A DNA stretch of 64,000 nt from Pararge aegeria (taxonomy: Eukaryota; Arthropoda; Insecta; Lepidoptera; Nymphalidae), in assembly GCF_905163445.1 (NCBI RefSeq), contig NC_053195.1, positions 2,408,501 through 2,472,500 of the forward strand, written 5' to 3'. A program made the position numbers and the translations under genes. The notes below the pieces were generated by a model that saw only the letters and a list, made by a program, of their open reading frames with translations, made no database searches and had not been told where the DNA came from. Positions 31,611-43,963 of this stretch are shown one piece after another (position 1 is the first letter of the stretch; every line of letters starts with the position of its first letter).

Positions 31611-34600
31611 ATAGTAACTCTTGATGTCTCTTTGCTGTAAAACCCTCTCTTCAATGAGTAAAGAGGCCATTCACAGACGGGCTTTAATAGGCCGAGGAGG
31701 GTATAGGAAAACTAACCTACATATTCTTTATAAAAGAGAAATGCAATATCCGTTTTAAGTTGATTGCACTGTGCATGTTAAAGGCATGAAGCTGGCCTCG
31801 CGCGGCATGCATATTGTGAGGTCACGGAGCAACTTAGTTAAATGACCCCGGAGCTTGGAGGCGACTTTAGTTTTAATTGCTTTATATTAACCACCTACTT
31901 TCCGTTAGTCATGGTCTTAATTAAGATGGCGGAATAGAACGACAAAAAGTCATACGAAAATATTGCAACTTGAAAACGCTTCCATAATATGAATACAAAT
32001 TCTTTTATTATTCTTAATTTTAATTTGTATTATTGTATATTCATTTAGTTTCGAGAAATTATGGTGCTGTCAGTGATTTGAGAATGGCATCAAACTGATA
32101 ACTGTCACATTAATATTATGCAGCCTGCTAGTTAGTAAAGATAGATTTGATATGACAAATAAATGCCTAAACGGCACGGAATTAAAATTATATGAGCGTC
32201 AGATGTCCAAAAGATTTCCTAAAAATTATTCAAAATGAAACTAGTGGGCGGCATATAGGATAAATAATATTCTTAATAGATGATCCATAGACAAAACTGA
32301 TCAGATAGAGAAAACAAAAGCGAAACAAGCAGAAACAACCCTCTTCGGAAAAACAAAGAAGAAGAAGAAGATAAAAGATACGAACAAAGACATTAATTTT
32401 AGCAATGATGATATTATAAATATTTGCGGAACACACATTGCCTTTTGCATACCATAAACAAAAGCTAACCTAAGGTTTGTTTAGTTACTTAACATTCGTA
32501 TCACAAAGCTCGTTTCTCGCGCGTTAAAACGTACGCATCATACAAAATTTTGTCGCAGGAGAAGACACTCTGTCTGTTTGTTCTTCAATAAGAACACGAT
32601 TACTGTTTACAAAAAGACAGCTGATTTTTCCAAACAGATAGATTATAATTTCGGATATTTTGGTCCGTAATTAAAAATTAAATCCTTCAGACAATCAAGA
32701 ACGATTAATCTGATAGATCCACTTGTAGACAAAGGTATTTAAAGAATTTGGTCCTATGCTATTCTCGCCTGGTAATTTTCTGACGTTCTTTTCGGCGTTA
32801 GAGGCTTCCCCACTTTAATACCTGGCACATATAGCCGTACAATTTTTTACCAGATTATTATTTCAGTAGCCAGTTAATATAAAATTAAAGGAATCTTCTT
32901 CTTTATGTAAAGGATGTATCAATTGTATAGGTTACTCATAGACTCAAAAAACATTGTAAGATAATCTAAATCCCTTGAATAATTCTTTAATAAAGTCGCG
33001 GCTTTTATTTGTATATTCCAGACAACTGTTCGTATCGATTGGTACTGAACACAATGTATTCAGAACACGATTGTACTGAACACTTATTGTTGGTATCACA
33101 TTCCTAACGTACGTGACCTTCTGTTAATAATAAATTATCAAAGAGCTGTGTCAAAATGTACCCATCTTGGCATCAATACACAAATGGTTCTTCAAATTGT
33201 GAACATTTGGACTTGAATGGATTAAAAAAGTTTTGATATGACATTGATGAACTGTAAAGTGCTGGTTTGGTACACCTGAGAGCCAAAGAAATCAATATTT
33301 GACATACCTTTCCTAATATCATTTCGCGAATGCGTAAAAGTCCACGAAAGAATTAAATTGATTTAATCCTTAACAAACGGATGAATCGGAGGACATTTCA
33401 TTGGGATGAAACTTCGCTAGTCATAAAACTCCTAAATACTCCTAACGTAATACATATTATAATGCCTTCAAAATGACTTCAAGGGATTTTTAAACATTTA
33501 ACGCGTAGGTAGGCAAAAGATACTATGTAATATGTTTATCAGCTGTGTGGGATGCAAACGGTGTCGTGTGCAGCTGGCTCTTACCCGGACATTCAGCTAG
33601 GTGGCGATATTAGGAAGCTAACTTTATGTCGATAAAACAACTATAGGATTACAATGACGATTAACAGAGAAACGGGAAATGTAGATTTAAATACATTTAT
33701 ATTGCATAATATGTAACAAAAAATATTCAATTCCATGCCAGTTTCAAATTAACTTCAATGAAATGAGAAGATAAAATTTACGCGTCATAGAAAGAAGTTA
33801 AAAATAATGAATGATTATTTTAAGACTAATGGAGTTATCTTTATTGATTGTCAGAAGACGTACATTGTCGGTTTAACTAAAGTCCACGAAACGAAGTGAC
33901 GTCAATATCAATACTAATGACACTGGAGCTCATCATTGAATAAAAAAGAACAGGCTTTATCGTTTCCTTTACTTCAATTCCAATGACTTAATTCAATTTA
34001 ACCTACTCTATTCCATTTCTCCAAAACATATTTTCTTCGTCTTCTGTTTTGAAGGATTACCTGTACTTCAACCTCGAAAACTTTAAATTTGAAATAACAA
34101 ATACTAAATCCAGAACTTTTAATTTGGGAGATTTCAAATATTAAGGACAAAGGTAAATGAATAGACCCCGAAACTTTTACCGGAAGACAAAGCAATAGTA
34201 AAAACGAAATAGTCGAAACATCACAATATTGAAACAAAGGTTGAAATCGTGATCACTCGGATAAGTTAGGTATTTGAAATATTTTATGAAGCGTGAAGGC
34301 AGACGGAGAGATTAGACTGTATAGCGAATTGGCAAATTGCTATTGTAATATTGGTAGTTTCATTAGATTCGATTTATTATAAAATTGGCAGTAAAACGAG
34401 TGTAATATATCTAATAATCGTAATAACACCAAATGGAGAAAAGAAATATAAAAATTTTACATGCGGCGCCTACATTTGATTACATATATATTTTTTCAAC
34501 AATTTACGCAATACGAATTTATTTAACAAACAAAGAAACCTTAAACACGTATCCTCACTGTTTGTACACAACAGGCAAGTATAAGTTTGTCGGTTAATAA

Positions 34601-35320
34601 ATAGTTATATATTTATTTGTTCTAATGAAATTACATATATACGAGTATATAGTTAGATATAGATATTTTTTTAAAAGAAACTTCACATCTTTTAATTCAC
34701 ATATTGTGTATATTAAAAAGTTTACAACATCAAAATTAATTAGTCTAAACTGGGCTGTCTGCCATACGTCATTAGTGTTTGAAAAGGGTCTGATTATTGA
34801 GGTCAATACTTAGTCCCTTTTCAGCTTTACGAAAAGAAAAATTATCATGTCTATATAGAAAACAAAGGAGTTCAAACAAATATATAGCATTAAGGAGTTC
34901 CAGTGCACTACGTACTTCATAAATACTCAAACACACGAACGTAGCTCGTAATAATTCAAGGTATGCCTTGATATCCTTCATACTCAAGCGGATGGCCGTT
35001 TTTGGTTAAGCTAGATCAAAAGGAATGGTTAGTTGCAATGTCGCAATAGTTATGGTAGAATTAACAGTTTTGCAATGGATTACCAACCTCCGGTGCCAAT
35101 CATGAAGTCGGGACGACACTTTAAAGCGTGAGAACCGTGCAGTAGCAAGGTCTGTCGCAAAAAAACGTGAACGACGTTGATGGAAACCCGGTAAGTGCAG
35201 TATGTATTACTATTTACAATTTAACTCATGGAATGACTGACTGACTTATCACACTGTTCAATAAATTAAGCTTAACTCATAACATGATAATTGGATTATT
35301 TCAGATAATTTAGATAATTT
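31611..35320. other. Long AT-rich stretch without a recognisable gene
   Basis: I found no conserved ORF, paired splice sites with protein similarity, or clear repeat family in about 3.7 kb. Small simple runs occur (AAGAAGAAGAAGATAAAAG at 32356). Confidence 0.45.
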
Positions 35321-35321
35321 C

Positions 35322-35527
35322 AAAGTCAAAGTCAAAAATATCTTTATTCAAGTAGGCCCATAGGTGGCACTTTTGTTGCGTAGATTACATGAGAATTACA
35401 CGTTAGTGAGATGATGGCGATAACCATATTCGTAAACTTAAAACTAAAGCTACGAGGGTTCCAAACGCGTCCTGGTCTAAGAAGAAGCTCACAACAAACT
35501 TAGCTGGGTGTTTTTTTTGCTATCGAA
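35322..35527 (-). mobile_element. Jockey/CR1-like LINE 3' end
   Basis: The plus-strand text AAAGTCAAAGTCAAAAATAT, CAAGTAGGCCCATAGGTGGC, AAAGCTACGAGGGTTCC and AAGAAGAAGCTCACAACAAA is the reverse of the 9000-9280 3'UTR, with its TTTGAC tail. Confidence 0.78.
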
Positions 35528-35879
35528 TATTTCGTGTCTTTTCGAGGAAGTCGTAAAAAGACGGCGACGTAATTAATAGAGCTGTAATTTGAAAGCTTTC
35601 TGAAACACAGAATGAAGTGAGATACAGAGAATATTTTTAAATTTTTTCATAAACTGGAAAGGACACAAAATACAAATAAAATATAATTTTATGCAAAATT
35701 ATGAAACCTAAACTGATGAATGAAAGTCGTCTCATTTCTATATCAATTTTCATAACTGCAGGAAACAGACAGTAGATACAGTGTCGCTGATAAAACATTC
35801 AGACATCCGATATACTTATTTAGAAAGGATATGCATCCGAGAACTCAGAATCGATTGCCTCTAGAACGTCACACTTACT

Positions 35880-36010
35880 AACGCTGAACCAGATGAGAGG
35901 CCATGGATTGTGGATGTTGGAACTACCTATACAAGACCTATGTCCAATAGTAGAGGTCAGTAGTTTGTAGTGATGTTGATGATGATGATGATGTTTGAGA
36001 GTAAGGATTA
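35880..36010 (+). mobile_element. RTE-like LINE tail
   Basis: It contains TACAAGACCTATGTCCAATA, the sense-strand form of the TTGGACATAGGTCT tail motif, followed by a GTTGATGATGATGATGATG microsatellite tail. Confidence 0.45.
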
Positions 36011-36095
36011 TAGCCGGTAATAATCTGGAATTATTCATCTGTGAGGAGTTCAACTAAAATCAGGAAGACCTCAGCAAAATATATTTTGCATTGAA

Positions 36096-36364
36096 TCCTA
36101 CTATATTATTAATATTATAAAGGCTACTTTTTATCCCGATTCCTAAGTAGTTCCCGAGGAAAAATTGAAAATTGTTTACGAGCTAAGCCGCAGGCAGACA
36201 GCTTTGAAATTTTGTATGCATGTCACCTATGCTATGGAAAAGGACATGTACTTTCCACACCGATATCTCAAATACTTTTCGTGGTAGGGTTAAAAATTGT
36301 TAAATAGCGAAGCTTTAGACCCAATTCTGAAGTCCAAGCAGACGAAGTCGCGGGCAGAAGCTAG
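36096..36364 (+). mobile_element. Complete non-autonomous Helitron (269 bp)
   Basis: It starts TCCTACTATATTATTAATAT just after host A (36095). It ends GACGAAGTCGCGGGCAGAAG then CTAG, followed by host T (36365). The A|TC...CTAG|T arrangement, AATATTATAAAGG 5' motif and GC-rich 3' subterminal region all fit a Helitron. It has no ORF and must have been mobilised by another element's Rep-helicase. Confidence 0.85.
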
Positions 36365-36891
36365 TAGAAAATATTTTCAATACAATAAGCTTTGAATTCA
36401 GAAAAACTACTCGGTAATTTGGATTCATTAACCTTCACTCAACCTTTTGACATTCAAAAGCACCGAACTATCCAATCTTAATACGTCTTTCCACGTTGTA
36501 TTTACACAGCTCGTCTTACTAGCACGTATTCGAGACCTATTTACGACTCGATCCCACCTCCCAGGGCGTCCCATTTCGCAAATTGCTACACGTCAACAAC
36601 ATTTGCCTCATTGGATCTCCTTGATGGAATCAGGTCGAAAGAAATTCAATAAAACATTTAGAAAAACTCTTTTCATTTATCAAGGCAAAAGTTATTCAAA
36701 GTAAATTCACTTACACGTATAGGTAGGAACATGAAATAAATGTCCTAATGAACGAGTACGTTTGGTAAAGATTTGATGTTTTAAAGTCCCATGATGACTT
36801 CAAGAAGGAAAACGGAACATTTATTTCAAAGAACAACCTTCGGAACCAGTTGTAATACAAGATCGCATTCAAATATTTATTTATACATAAT

Positions 36892-37088
36892 CGGTGGCAG
36901 CCTAGTGGGTAATACTTCGGTATCCCTTTCGGGGGTACCGAGTTCGACCCCACCTGACACATCTATCTAAGTTTTCGGAGTTATGTGCGTTTTAAGCAAT
37001 CCCTTGCATGATACGACTATTACCAAAACCCTTCTCATTCTGAGACATGTTCCCTATAAGTTGGCCGGTGATTAATTGATAACGATGA
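36892..37088 (+). mobile_element. SINE family 1, degenerate
   Basis: GTGGCAGCCTAGTGGGTAAT (A box), CCGAGTTCGACCCCACC (B box) and GAGTTATGTGCGTTTTAAGC, then a deleted body and a GTTGGCCGGTGATTAATTGA tail. Confidence 0.75.
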
Positions 37089-37140
37089 ACTATCTAACTA
37101 ACGGACACAACGAATAATTATTTCTGACTGTTATGGTGAA

Positions 37141-37447
37141 GCGGTGATAGCCCAGTGGGACTTCGAGTTCCCTTTCGGGGGCCCGAGTTTAAATACCAGC
37201 ACGCACCTCTAACTGTTCTGAGTTTGTGTTTTAAGCAATTAAAACATCACTTGCTTCAACGGTGAAGGAAAACACGTGAGGAAATCTGCATGCCTGAGAG
37301 TTCTCCATAATGTTTTCAAAGGTGTTTGGAGTCGACCAATCTGCTCTGTGCCAGCTTGGGTGACCACGGCATTAACCCCATCTCATTCTGTGAGGAGACC
37401 CGTGCCCTCTAGTGGGCAGGTAATGGGTGAATATGGATGATGATGAC
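37141..37447 (+). mobile_element. SINE family 1 (near full length)
   Basis: GCGGTGATAGCCCAGTGGGA, a CCCGAGTTTAAATACCAGC B-box variant, CTTCAACGGTGAAGG and GGCAGGTAATGGGTGAATAT, with a GATGATGAT tail. It lies 52 bp from the preceding copy in the same orientation. Confidence 0.85.
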
Positions 37448-38486
37448 TGTTATGGTATTAGCAGATGTGTGATGACGTCATGCATTCTGATTCTTATACG
37501 TCACAACTCACAGTAGCCGATAATCACGATCGATATACGTAACTGACATAACTGTGTAAACTAAACCAGATGTTATGGGCAATAAACTCTCTCTGTAGAT
37601 GGAATACTAAGAAAAGTGACTGTTCAAGAAATGCCTTTTAGTAGCTTTGCAGCTTGGTTTGAATATTGGAGTCGTAGTTGAGACGGAGTGCACAGTGTCT
37701 ACGACTTCGTTATCTTAATTAATCAGGGCCCAGGTTAGATATATTTTTTAAGCAATTATGTTGATAAATAAACAATTTTTTTCTTTCTTTGAGAGAACAA
37801 TATATTCAATCTGTTATTATCAAATATTAGATAATAATGTACCGATGAAAGTAGCAAGTTAAAACACTAAAACGAAATTGGCATACAAATAGAAAAGTCT
37901 TCTTAATCACATCTTGGTGTGGCTGGAAGATATTTTGTATACATTCGTATACCGAAAGAAAACTATATAAGAAAACCGTACTAAATGCGGACGAAGAACT
38001 CGGGCAAAAATAAGTGAATAATTTCATAAATAAACATTTAAACGAAGTCATAGTTTGATATGACGAAATTAAAAGCTAGAAATTATAATGTACAAAGCAC
38101 CAAACTCACATTGTGTCCCCAAACATTCTCGTCCAAGAAACTAGATGCTAGTACGTGAGCACTGTACACTGTAGCATTATAAAATAACAATTAATAACTA
38201 TAGTATTGTTAACTTCGAAACACAATGTTTGTACAAGGCGAGAGTATGACTGGTTCACAGGTGGTGATAATATAACATTTATAGTTACAATTTGCAGCTA
38301 TCTCAAATATTCAATGTAAATATTATATTCTGTACTGTCAAAAGCTGATAAACTCGATCCCGTAAAAAAATGAGGTCAGATCCACTAACAATGTTACGTG
38401 ACGATAGTCTTCAATTCAATTAAAAATACAACTCACACTGGCTTCGTTCTATAGATTTGTATGGAAAATTCACAGTCCTCTTAGTT
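37448..38486. other. AT-rich stretch, nothing recognised
   Basis: There is only a Helitron-like scrap (TGCGGACGAAGAACTCGGGC, 37986-38005). No ORF with family similarity was seen. Confidence 0.4.
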
Positions 38487-38760
38487 CATCAATAACAATC
38501 CAATGCTGGACTAAAGGTCTCTCCCAGATATATTTCGACAACACACACATCGCAACCTAGCTCCAAAGTACAAACACGCATGGCGTAGAGATGACATAAC
38601 GGCATTAGAGAACGTCATTCCTTTTTCCGTGACGGCGTGACACGGGTAGATTTTACTGCTTAGGCGCGCCAATAGAAGTTCCACATGAAAAGTAGTGCAA
38701 GGACGATTAAATGCCGTGAATTGAAAACCATACAAGTTTAACAGATTATAGGTGCGTTTC
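38487..38760 (-). repeat. Mosaic of repeat fragments
   Basis: CAATGCTGGACTAAAGGTCT (38500-38519) matches the repeat at 50688. CGACAACACACACATCGC (38537-38554) is a family-3 SINE fragment. The remainder (GTGACGGCGTGACACGGG, 38629-38646) is GC-richer and unassigned. Confidence 0.35.
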
Positions 38761-39611
38761 TAATGATGCGGACACGAACGGGTCGATGACGTCAGGGAAT
38801 AGACAAATCATATCATATCATATCGAGTGAAGACGTGATAGTTTTATTATTAATATTTAATAAGTAAGCAGGGAGCACTTTTTAATTTCATTGGTAAAAC
38901 GGACAGTTCACCACAATGTAATCGTGTAATACGCAAATACCTGCCGTCATTCTTTTACTTGACACCCACAACGCAATTCTAAGAGCTTTCTCAAATTTCA
39001 AAAATGCAATATGTTACCTGTCCCCCGCGATTTTTTCGCGTACGAGTCAATACCTTATATTATGACAGTAATAATCACGGACTTTTAATGAGGAACAATT
39101 CCGTCTTCAATTATTTAGACGTAACTTTTTGACGTTGCGCGCAACGGAAGCCCCCAAAAGGAATAATGATTCCCGTTTTCGTAACATTTCTTTTTAATGA
39201 TCCGCACCTATTGGATGTAGCGTGATGTTATATAGCCTAGAGCCTTCTTTGTAAAATAGACTATCCGATACAAAAAGATTTTCCAATTCAAAACCGTACT
39301 TTCTAAGATTAGTTTGTTCAACCAAACAAACTTCTCAGCTTTATAATTTGTATACATTTTTTTATAAACACCTGATACTTTTTCGAAGATTAAAGAGGAG
39401 GAAGAAATCAATTAACAAAAACCTGGGTTGTTCGTAAACGCAATATCGTAAAAGTTTACGAGAATTTATACCTAACTATAAAAGTCTCAATCGTTCAGAG
39501 AAATCCACATTTCATAGTTCAAAGAAATGTTCCTACCGACATAATGGAAATAGAGCAACTTGAAGTATGAAACAACCTCATATGATACAATGTGAGAGTG
39601 TTGAAAAGTGA

Positions 39612-39735
39612 ATCATCATCATCTTCATATCAACCAATTACCGGCCCACTGCAAGGCATGACTTTCCTCCCACAATGAGTAGGGGTGAAGGCCGTAATCC
39701 ACCCCGCTGGCCCAGTGCGGATTGGTGGACTCAAG
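39612..39735 (-). mobile_element. SINE family 1 fragment
   Basis: The plus-strand text ATCATCATCATCTTCATATC, TTACCGGCCCACTGCAAGGC and CTGGCCCAGTGCGGATTGGT is the 3' part of family 1 in reverse. Confidence 0.8.
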
Positions 39736-39782
39736 GTTGAAGAGTTTTTTTTTCATTCAAAGCATATTGTCTTATGAATATT

Positions 39783-40088
39783 TTCTCATCACCATCATAT
39801 CGACCGATTACCGGCCCACGACAGGCCACGTGTTTCCTCAGTGAAAAAGGGTTAAGGCCGTAGCCCACCACGCTGGCCCTGTGCGGATTGGTGGACTCCA
39901 CACACCTTTTGAGAACATTATGGGGAACTCTTAGGCATGCAGGTCTCCTCACGATGTTTTCCTTCACCGTTGAGGCAAGTGATATTTCAATTGCTTAAAA
40001 CGCACATAACTTTGAAAAGTTAAAGCTGCGTGCTGGGAATCGAACTCGGCCACCCGAAAGTGAAGTAGAAGTCCTGCCAGGCCAGGCA
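39783..40088 (-). mobile_element. SINE family 1 (near full length)
   Basis: On the minus strand it has a CCTGGCAGGACTTC-type head, a GAGTTCGATTCCCAGCACGC B box, CTTGCCTCAACGGTGAAGGA and a tail at 39783-39800. It lies next to the fragment at 39612 in the same orientation. Confidence 0.82.
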
Positions 40089-40196
40089 AAAGTATATGTT
40101 AGGTAGAAAATGTTAACAGGTCTATAGGAAATGCTATCCTTCTCACAATGCTCCCTGCTGAAAAAGACAGAACTATATTTATATTAGACCTGTCAA

Positions 40197-40242
40197 TGAG
40201 CTTGGAGATTAATAGAACCCTTTCTATTAATCTCCAAGCTCA
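40197..40242. repeat. Perfect 21-bp inverted repeat (4-nt loop)
   Basis: The left arm TGAGCTTGGAGATTAATAGA-A (40197-40217) and right arm 40222-40242 are exact reverse complements around CCCT. No known element flanks it, and the 21-bp stem is shorter than a typical miRNA precursor. Confidence 0.9.
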
Positions 40243-40654
40243 GCACCAATGTAGACATATTTTATGGTTCTTGTCTTACATTAATAGATCTTATCTTCTG
40301 GTACACAAATATGTCATATAAAAACGTGTACTCAAAGAGAAATGTGTAAATAATTATAATTTTAAAAACTACTTTTTGAAGGCACGTTATCCTTTAATAC
40401 ACTTTATACCGCGACCTTAATAACTCTAAGTAGAAATGTTTCCTAACGATAATACCCCTCTAACGCACTGAACAGTCGATTACAAAACCACATGAAGTCT
40501 TGTAAAAGGTGAGATTGTAACTAGGTGTGCTTTATGAAGCCGCAACCTTAGAACCTTGCATTAAAATATTTAAATTTTGTTATTTTTAGGTTTTGCGTGC
40601 AATAAAGTGTTTATTCTTCTTCATCATCTAGGTATAACTTTTTTTTTTAATTTG

Positions 40655-40810
40655 CTATACTGCGCGAAAAGCAAAGAATTTATACGGTGTAATTATAATT
40701 TCCTCAATCTTTACACAACAAACTAAACAGATCTTCGCCAATGTACTCTCTAAGTAGGTTTCGCTGCAATACCAGAGCATTCTCAGGAGGTGTTGACTGT
40801 ATAATTAATA
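40655..40810 (-). repeat. Interspersed repeat (reverse copy of the 7805 family)
   Basis: It contains TACTGCGCGAAAAGCAAAGA, CAGATCTTCGCCAATGTACT, GGTTTCGCTGCAATACCAGA and GCATTCTCAGGAGG, as in the copy at 42985-43275. Confidence 0.6.
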
Positions 40811-40983
40811 ATTATTGTTAAGAGTAAAGACGAGTATATGTAATAGAATTCCGCAAAGTAACGTCTACTTCTATGCAATATTTGCAAAACACATTGATAA
40901 AAATACAGTAGACTGTTACAATGCATTAAAAACAGCATAAAAAAATAAAAGCAAGTTCCAACGTTGTATACTTAAATCGAATC

Positions 40984-41046
40984 TGGTCATCTTCATCATA
41001 TCAACTCTTACAAGGCACGGGTCTCCTCCCACAATGAGAAGGGTAG
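40984..41046 (-). mobile_element. SINE family 1 tail fragment
   Basis: TCATCTTCATCATATCAACT, CAAGGCACGGGTCTCCTCCC and ACAATGAGAAGGG. Confidence 0.65.
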
Positions 41047-41254
41047 TTGTTTTTAATTATTATTGTGTTTACTAATTCGAATTATATTTAAACTATGGAA
41101 AAAAAAGTAACAAATTAATTAAAAATGTAGGCATGCAAACCTTGCCGGCCTTGTTACTGCAAGAAATCTCATGCAGGCAACCTGTGAATGACAGAACCGA
41201 ACCAATTTGAAAATTATGAAATTTTTTTAATCGAATTATTTTTACTAAATCTAC

Positions 41255-41470
41255 TAGATCGTGTAAAGCTGAAACCCAAGTCAGAAACTCTTAACAAACC
41301 TAAACCTCTTAAAAACAATCACACACACTTACTGCTCTATGTGTGTGCTTGTTTACATAATGCAAGCACGAGTAAATTTATAATAGGAATTAAGAAAGTT
41401 CTTAAAGAATGTGGAGTGGTTTATGTAAGCCTCATACCAAACGCGAACTGGGTTATTAATTTATTATACC
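41255..41470 (+). repeat. Interspersed repeat, also present at 42110-42215
   Basis: GATCGTGTAAAGCTGAAACC and TTAAGAAAGTTCTTAAAGAA, then TGTGGAGTGGTTTATGTAAG, recur with substitutions at 42112-42190. The 133-residue ORF spanning this region has no recognisable domain and looks incidental. Confidence 0.45.
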
Positions 41471-41639
41471 AGCCGCAGCAGCAGTTGTGTGTTTATTATA
41501 TATTCTATTCTAAGATTTCTACTATATATTCTATTCTAAATTTTAATTTTATTTGTTTGATAGATATTATCGTTGCTATAAACAATTGACACCACATTCA
41601 CTTTTCACTGCACTTCATCCTTGCTGAAAACATGTAAAT

Positions 41640-41840
41640 GTAGTATTGTATAGAAGCTGTCCACGCGGACACATCGCTCACTCAAATAGGAGAGAGACAG
41701 ATGTCGAACGCGGAGGCCGACTGTGCCTCTTTGTCGCTCGTTCCGCGCTCTCGCTTGCACTTCAAGCCTTGAATGGAACGCCTCAGAGCGAGGTAACGCC
41801 GCATACGTCATTTTTTTTTTGTGCCTGCAGCCGGCTCCAT
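41640..41840. other. GC-rich island of unknown nature
   Basis: CACGCGGACACATCGCTCAC, GAACGCGGAGGCCGACTGTG, CGTTCCGCGCTCTCGCTTGC and GTAACGCCGCATACGTCATT stand out from the AT-rich surroundings. It may be a repeat or a promoter-like patch. No splice-bounded coding exon is evident. It is followed by a GACAGACAGAC-type simple stretch to 41965. Confidence 0.3.
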
Positions 41841-42292
41841 GGAATTATAAGACGTTGTCACGTCAAAAACTATGCCAACTTTATTGCTGTTAATGTACAC
41901 ACATAGATAGACAGACAAACAGACAGACCAACGGACATACAGAAATACAGAAATACAGAAATGGACCGTTCTCCGCACTAATTTTCGTAAAGCTTAACCT
42001 GATTGGACTTTTTTAAGCAGAATAAAAGACCCGGACGTAGTATAAAACAAATTCTCTCCGGCTGTCTGTTAAACACTCTAAACTGCCCCCATTAGTATCA
42101 ACATTGGTCTCGTGCAAAGCTGAAGCGTTTTGCTAATAACAAATAAGAAAGTTCTCAAGGTATGTGGAGTAGTTTATGTAAGCCTAATAAGAATTGCAAA
42201 CGGAGTATGCCGCTCGTAATTATTATTTTATTATATTTCTTACAAGATTTCCAATCGGTGATAATTATTCATAAGTGAAAACGCGTAACGAT

Positions 42293-42557
42293 TAAATAAA
42301 TAAATATACTAAGTCAACACACACATCGCCGTCAATCCCCAAAGTAGCTTCTTGTACTAAGATGACTGATGAATATTTTAATGAATAATATAATTAAACA
42401 CTTATTATATACTTAGTGTACCAAATAAACACCCAGACACTGAAAAACATTCATGTTTATCACACAAACATTTTCCAGTTGTGGGAATCGAACCTACGGC
42501 CTTGTACTCAGAAAGCACCCACTCGCTGGTCGCTGCCCACTGCGCCAATCGGCCGTC
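42293..42557 (-). mobile_element. tRNA-derived SINE, family 3
   Basis: On the minus strand it has head GACGGCCGATTGGCGCAGTG and a GTAGGTTCGATTCCCACAAC B box, and ends with the TTTATTTATTTA tail at 42293. It has a small duplication in the anticodon-side region (42517-42535). Confidence 0.82.
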
Positions 42558-42984
42558 GAATTAAGTAAAATGCCTGACTGGGATAAAGAACAGGACAATA
42601 TATCTAAAGAAGAGGTTTTGGGGGTTGAACTCGGTGACTCCGATGCTTTAACCACTGGGCTAAAAATAAGTCTAGAAACGCATTGCTCATAACAACCTAA
42701 CGAATACAACAAAAAATCAAGTAGCATACAAATATAGCACTTAAGTACCTATTCGGTGACAATAAACAGATAACGAACTACCTTGAAATTTTCCCAAGCC
42801 ACTTGAAACATGTAACATTGCCGTTACCAGTTTATCAAATCAAATAACTAAATAATCAATGATATTTTTGACTATTTACTACGTAATAAAACGTGGAAGT
42901 GCGTTTGTCAGTTTGTCCTTCTTTCACTCGGAATATGAGCAAGGATGAATGCAAAGAAATATATTTCATAGGCAAGAGAACGAA

Positions 42985-43275
42985 GCAGGGTTTTTTGACA
43001 GATAAAAAATTCAAAATTCATTTATTTCAAGTAGGCCTAATATAACTTTTGATCTTCGGCAATGTATCCTAGACGCACGTTTCGCTGCGAAACCGGAGCA
43101 TCCTCAGAAGATGTTGACTTTACAATGAATAGTTGTTGACTTAACAATTATCCGAAGATCTGTTGGATGTGGTGTGTAACCATTGAAGAAATTACAGATT
43201 ACACCATTCAGATTCTCCTGCTTTTCGTGGAGTATGGCAAATTCAGCTTCATTTTCATATTATATCATGGAATTC
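42985..43275 (+). repeat. Interspersed repeat (7805 family, rearranged)
   Basis: It contains GGCAATGTATCCTAGACGCA, GCTGCGAAACCGGAGCATCC, then GAAGAAATTACAGATTACAC and CTTTTCGTGGAGTATGGCAA. The first part is inverted relative to the second. A LINE-like ATTCATTTATTTCAAGTAGG stands at the left edge. Confidence 0.55.
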
Positions 43276-43855
43276 CATATCCAATATTCACCAAGACATA
43301 TTCACCTCTATACCGATGGCTTTGATTACAAATATTTCGTATTCACAGTAACCCTTATTTTATTTTCTCGCACTCTTTCAAGTGCGAACTTATCCTTTTA
43401 GTATCGCTAGAATCTCATAAATTCTGATCAAAAAAATGTGGTTTTCAATCCATACCAAAACAAAAATTTGGGTTCAAAATTTGCAAAAAAATATGGCGAA
43501 AAATTGCATTTAATTTCTCTCCGCAGACACTACAAACTAAAGAGTCTACTCGGAATGCTACAATACTAAGGAATAGAGGCCAACTAAACGCACTGTATCT
43601 GCATTATGAAAAGAAGGCTTGGTATAAATAAAAAAAATTGTTAAGACCACTGGACTAATGTAGACGAAATAATTAGTTTACGGATGAAAAATAAAACACG
43701 GTCTAAATCGAAATAAAACAAAACACGGATACAGCCGGTCCACTTTGTTGAAGACCTAAATCTAACTCTCTCACTTAGTCAAATATATTATTACTCAAAA
43801 AGGCGCATTTAATAATAATGGAACCTTCTTAATCGAATCACATTGTTTTTCAGCA

Positions 43856-43963
43856 GGTTTGAGCAGGTCGGAGGTGAAGCTTTTAACCAGTATGTCCTGC
43901 GAGGCATGTCCCCAGAAATACAAGGACGAGAAATCGGACATTAAAAGTCTGCATAATCGCTAA
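43856..43963 (+). other. Possible terminal exon or exonuclease-like fragment
   Basis: A strong acceptor (TTGTTTTTCAG, ending 43855) precedes a short GC-richer segment. One frame reads GLSRSEVKLLTSMSCEACPQ, then KYKDEKSDIKSLHNR and stop. Another reads RFEQVGGEAFNQYVLRGMSP, then EIQGREIGH and stop, which vaguely recalls a DEDDh exonuclease (a TTGLS/FNQYVLP/SPE pattern). An AATAAATAAA signal lies at about 44031. I cannot tell a real 3' exon from a decayed repeat ORF. Confidence 0.2.

Noticed and set aside
41188..41589. 133-residue ORF
   Set aside because: Low-complexity, no recognised domain, and part of it is an interspersed repeat found again at 42112-42190.
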